Shown here in pieces: positions 63,339-64,000 of a stretch of 64,000 bases of DNA. This DNA is from Mangrovibacter phragmitis (lineage in GTDB: Bacteria > Pseudomonadota > Gammaproteobacteria > Enterobacterales > Enterobacteriaceae), in NCBI RefSeq assembly GCF_001655675.1, contig NZ_LYRP01000002.1:93749-157748 (forward strand), in the 5' to 3' direction. Below the pieces are notes generated by a model. It did no database searches and was not told the DNA's origin. It saw only the letters and a program-made list of their open reading frames with translations. How positions within the stretch are numbered: position 1 is the stretch's first letter; every line of letters begins with the position of its first letter. The translations under genes and the position numbers were made by a program.

Positions 63339-63896
63339 TCAACTATAATTTGAAACGGGAAATTTTTTATACAGGGTAGAGATCCCTACATCAAAAATTA
63401 TGGCTACTCTCTTCCTGGATTCACCAGCAGCAATCAATCTACCGGCTTGCGCCCATTGCTCTGGTGACAACTTTGGACGGCGCCCCCCGATCCTGCCTTC
63501 TTCTCTCGCCGCAGCCAAACCAGCCCGGGTACGTTCTACAATAAGCTCACGCTCCATTTCCGCCAGGGCACCCATGACATGAAAGAAAAATCGCCCCATC
63601 GGGGTACTGGTATCAATGCTGTCGGTCAAACTACGAAAATTAACACCGCGCTGGCGCAAGTCTTCGATCAGCACAACGAGATGCCGCATACTGCGACCGA
63701 GCCGGTCCAGTTTCCATACGACGAGCGTATCGCCCTCCGATAACATCCGGAGCAGCTTTTTCAGTCCTGGTCTCTCGGATGTCTTTCCGCTGATTTTATC
63801 CTCGAAAATTAGCTCACATCCTGCGCAATCAAGCGCATTTCGCTGCAGTGCTGTGTTCTGGTCATTTGTTGACACGCGTACATAGCCAATAAGCAC
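63339..63896 (-). CDS. DNA invertase (Pin/Gin/Hin serine recombinase)
   Basis: A 185-residue small serine recombinase. The N-terminal catalytic domain begins VLIGYVRVSTNDQNTALQRN (Ser nucleophile in RVSTNDQ); VVWKLDRLGRSMRHL supplies the active-site arginines, and the long helix GALAEMERELIVERTRAGLA leads to a C-terminal helix-turn-helix (SRKRVAIIFDVGISTLYKKF). Nearly identical in plan to E. coli PinR/PinQ. GTG start at 63896 by comparison with those proteins; the frame opens 12 codons earlier. Confidence 0.92.
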   Translation of the reverse strand: MLIGYVRVSTNDQNTALQRNALDCAGCELIFEDKISGKTSERPGLKKLLRMLSEGDTLVVWKLDRLGRSMRHLVVLIEDLRQRGVNFRSLTDSIDTSTPMGRFFFHVMGALAEMERELIVERTRAGLAAAREEGRIGGRRPKLSPEQWAQAGRLIAAGESRKRVAIIFDVGISTLYKKFPVSNYS

Positions 63897-63950
63897 AATC
63901 TTTTCCCCTAGCAAAAGCCAGCAGCATGCCAAAACATGGGGAAATGGTCA

Positions 63951-63976
63951 TTCTCTAAAACCTTGGTTTGGGAGAT
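63951..63976. other. hix/gix-type invertase crossover site
   Basis: TTCTCTAAAACCT and TGGTTTGGGAGAT form an imperfect 26-bp dyad centred on the dinucleotide TT at 63963-63964, with the AAACC-NN-GGTTT core seen in hix, gix, cix and dix sites. It is 55 bp upstream of the invertase start, the usual border of an invertible tail-fibre segment. The partner site should lie beyond the window. Confidence 0.75.
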
Positions 63977-64000
63977 ATCGCCCTGGCGGGGGTGTGCACC

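Overview
This window is chromosomal DNA from a gamma-proteobacterium of the Enterobacteriaceae. Gene content and order largely follow the E. coli 38-40 minute region (pfkB-yniA-yniB-hxpB, ydjM-tcyP-cedA-osmE-nadE, ves-spy-astEBDAC-xthA-nudG-ynjH-topB-selD-ydjA-sppA-ansA-pncA, yeaC-msrB-gapA-yeaD-yeaE-mipA-yeaG-yeaH, yeaK-nimR-nimT, yeaQ). Proteins are clearly orthologous to E. coli but diverged, and several E. coli blocks are absent (ydjE to ydjL, cho, the chb operon), so this is a related genus rather than E. coli. I cannot name the genus from sequence alone.

Layout. 1-7.2 kb: a chemotaxis receptor under a sigma-28 promoter, ydgC, a small secreted protein, ydiY, pfkB, yniA and yniB. 7.2-14.5 kb: hxpB, a solitary kduD with a textbook KdgR operator, SOS-type ydjM, tcyP, cedA, osmE, nadE, a YddG-type exporter and ves. 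14.9-22.7 kb: a YfcZ-family protein, spy and the arginine succinyltransferase operon astCADBE, with a sigma-54 promoter and a distal pair of NtrC boxes. 23-32 kb: DNA repair and nucleotide sanitation (xthA, nudG, topB), selenium metabolism (selD), sppA, and the ansA-pncA pair. 32-44 kb: msrB, gapA, yeaD, yeaE, mipA, the yeaGH stress-kinase operon, a frameshifted small gene, yeaK, nimR and nimT. 44-59 kb: a less conserved accessory stretch with a glutamine-amidotransferase-like protein, several small unknown genes, two orphan terminators (one with a matching promoter that suggests a small RNA of about 120 nt), a nucleoside transporter, a DsbA-like oxidoreductase, uspF, a Nudix hydrolase, an orphan OppA, katG and an adenine-deaminase-type enzyme.

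58-64 kb is a mobile-DNA scar zone. A 44-codon integrase tail lies next to tRNA-Lys(CTT). After yeaQ come a truncated tyrosine integrase and a displaced 3' end of icd (55 codons). Beyond that are AT-rich cargo genes (an EcsC-family protein and a multi-pass membrane protein), a Pin/Gin-type DNA invertase, and a 26-bp hix/gix-like crossover site at the window edge. The order tail region - invertase - cargo - icd fragment is that of the right end of the E. coli e14 prophage. I therefore infer that an e14-like prophage with an invertible tail-fibre cassette continues beyond 64 kb, with intact icd at its far end.

The most promising new biology is the EcsC plus membrane-protein cargo in the e14 mcrA position (a usual place for anti-phage genes) and the candidate small RNA upstream of the nucleoside transporter. 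Functions by homology are based on recognising the protein families from memory; no database search was possible.
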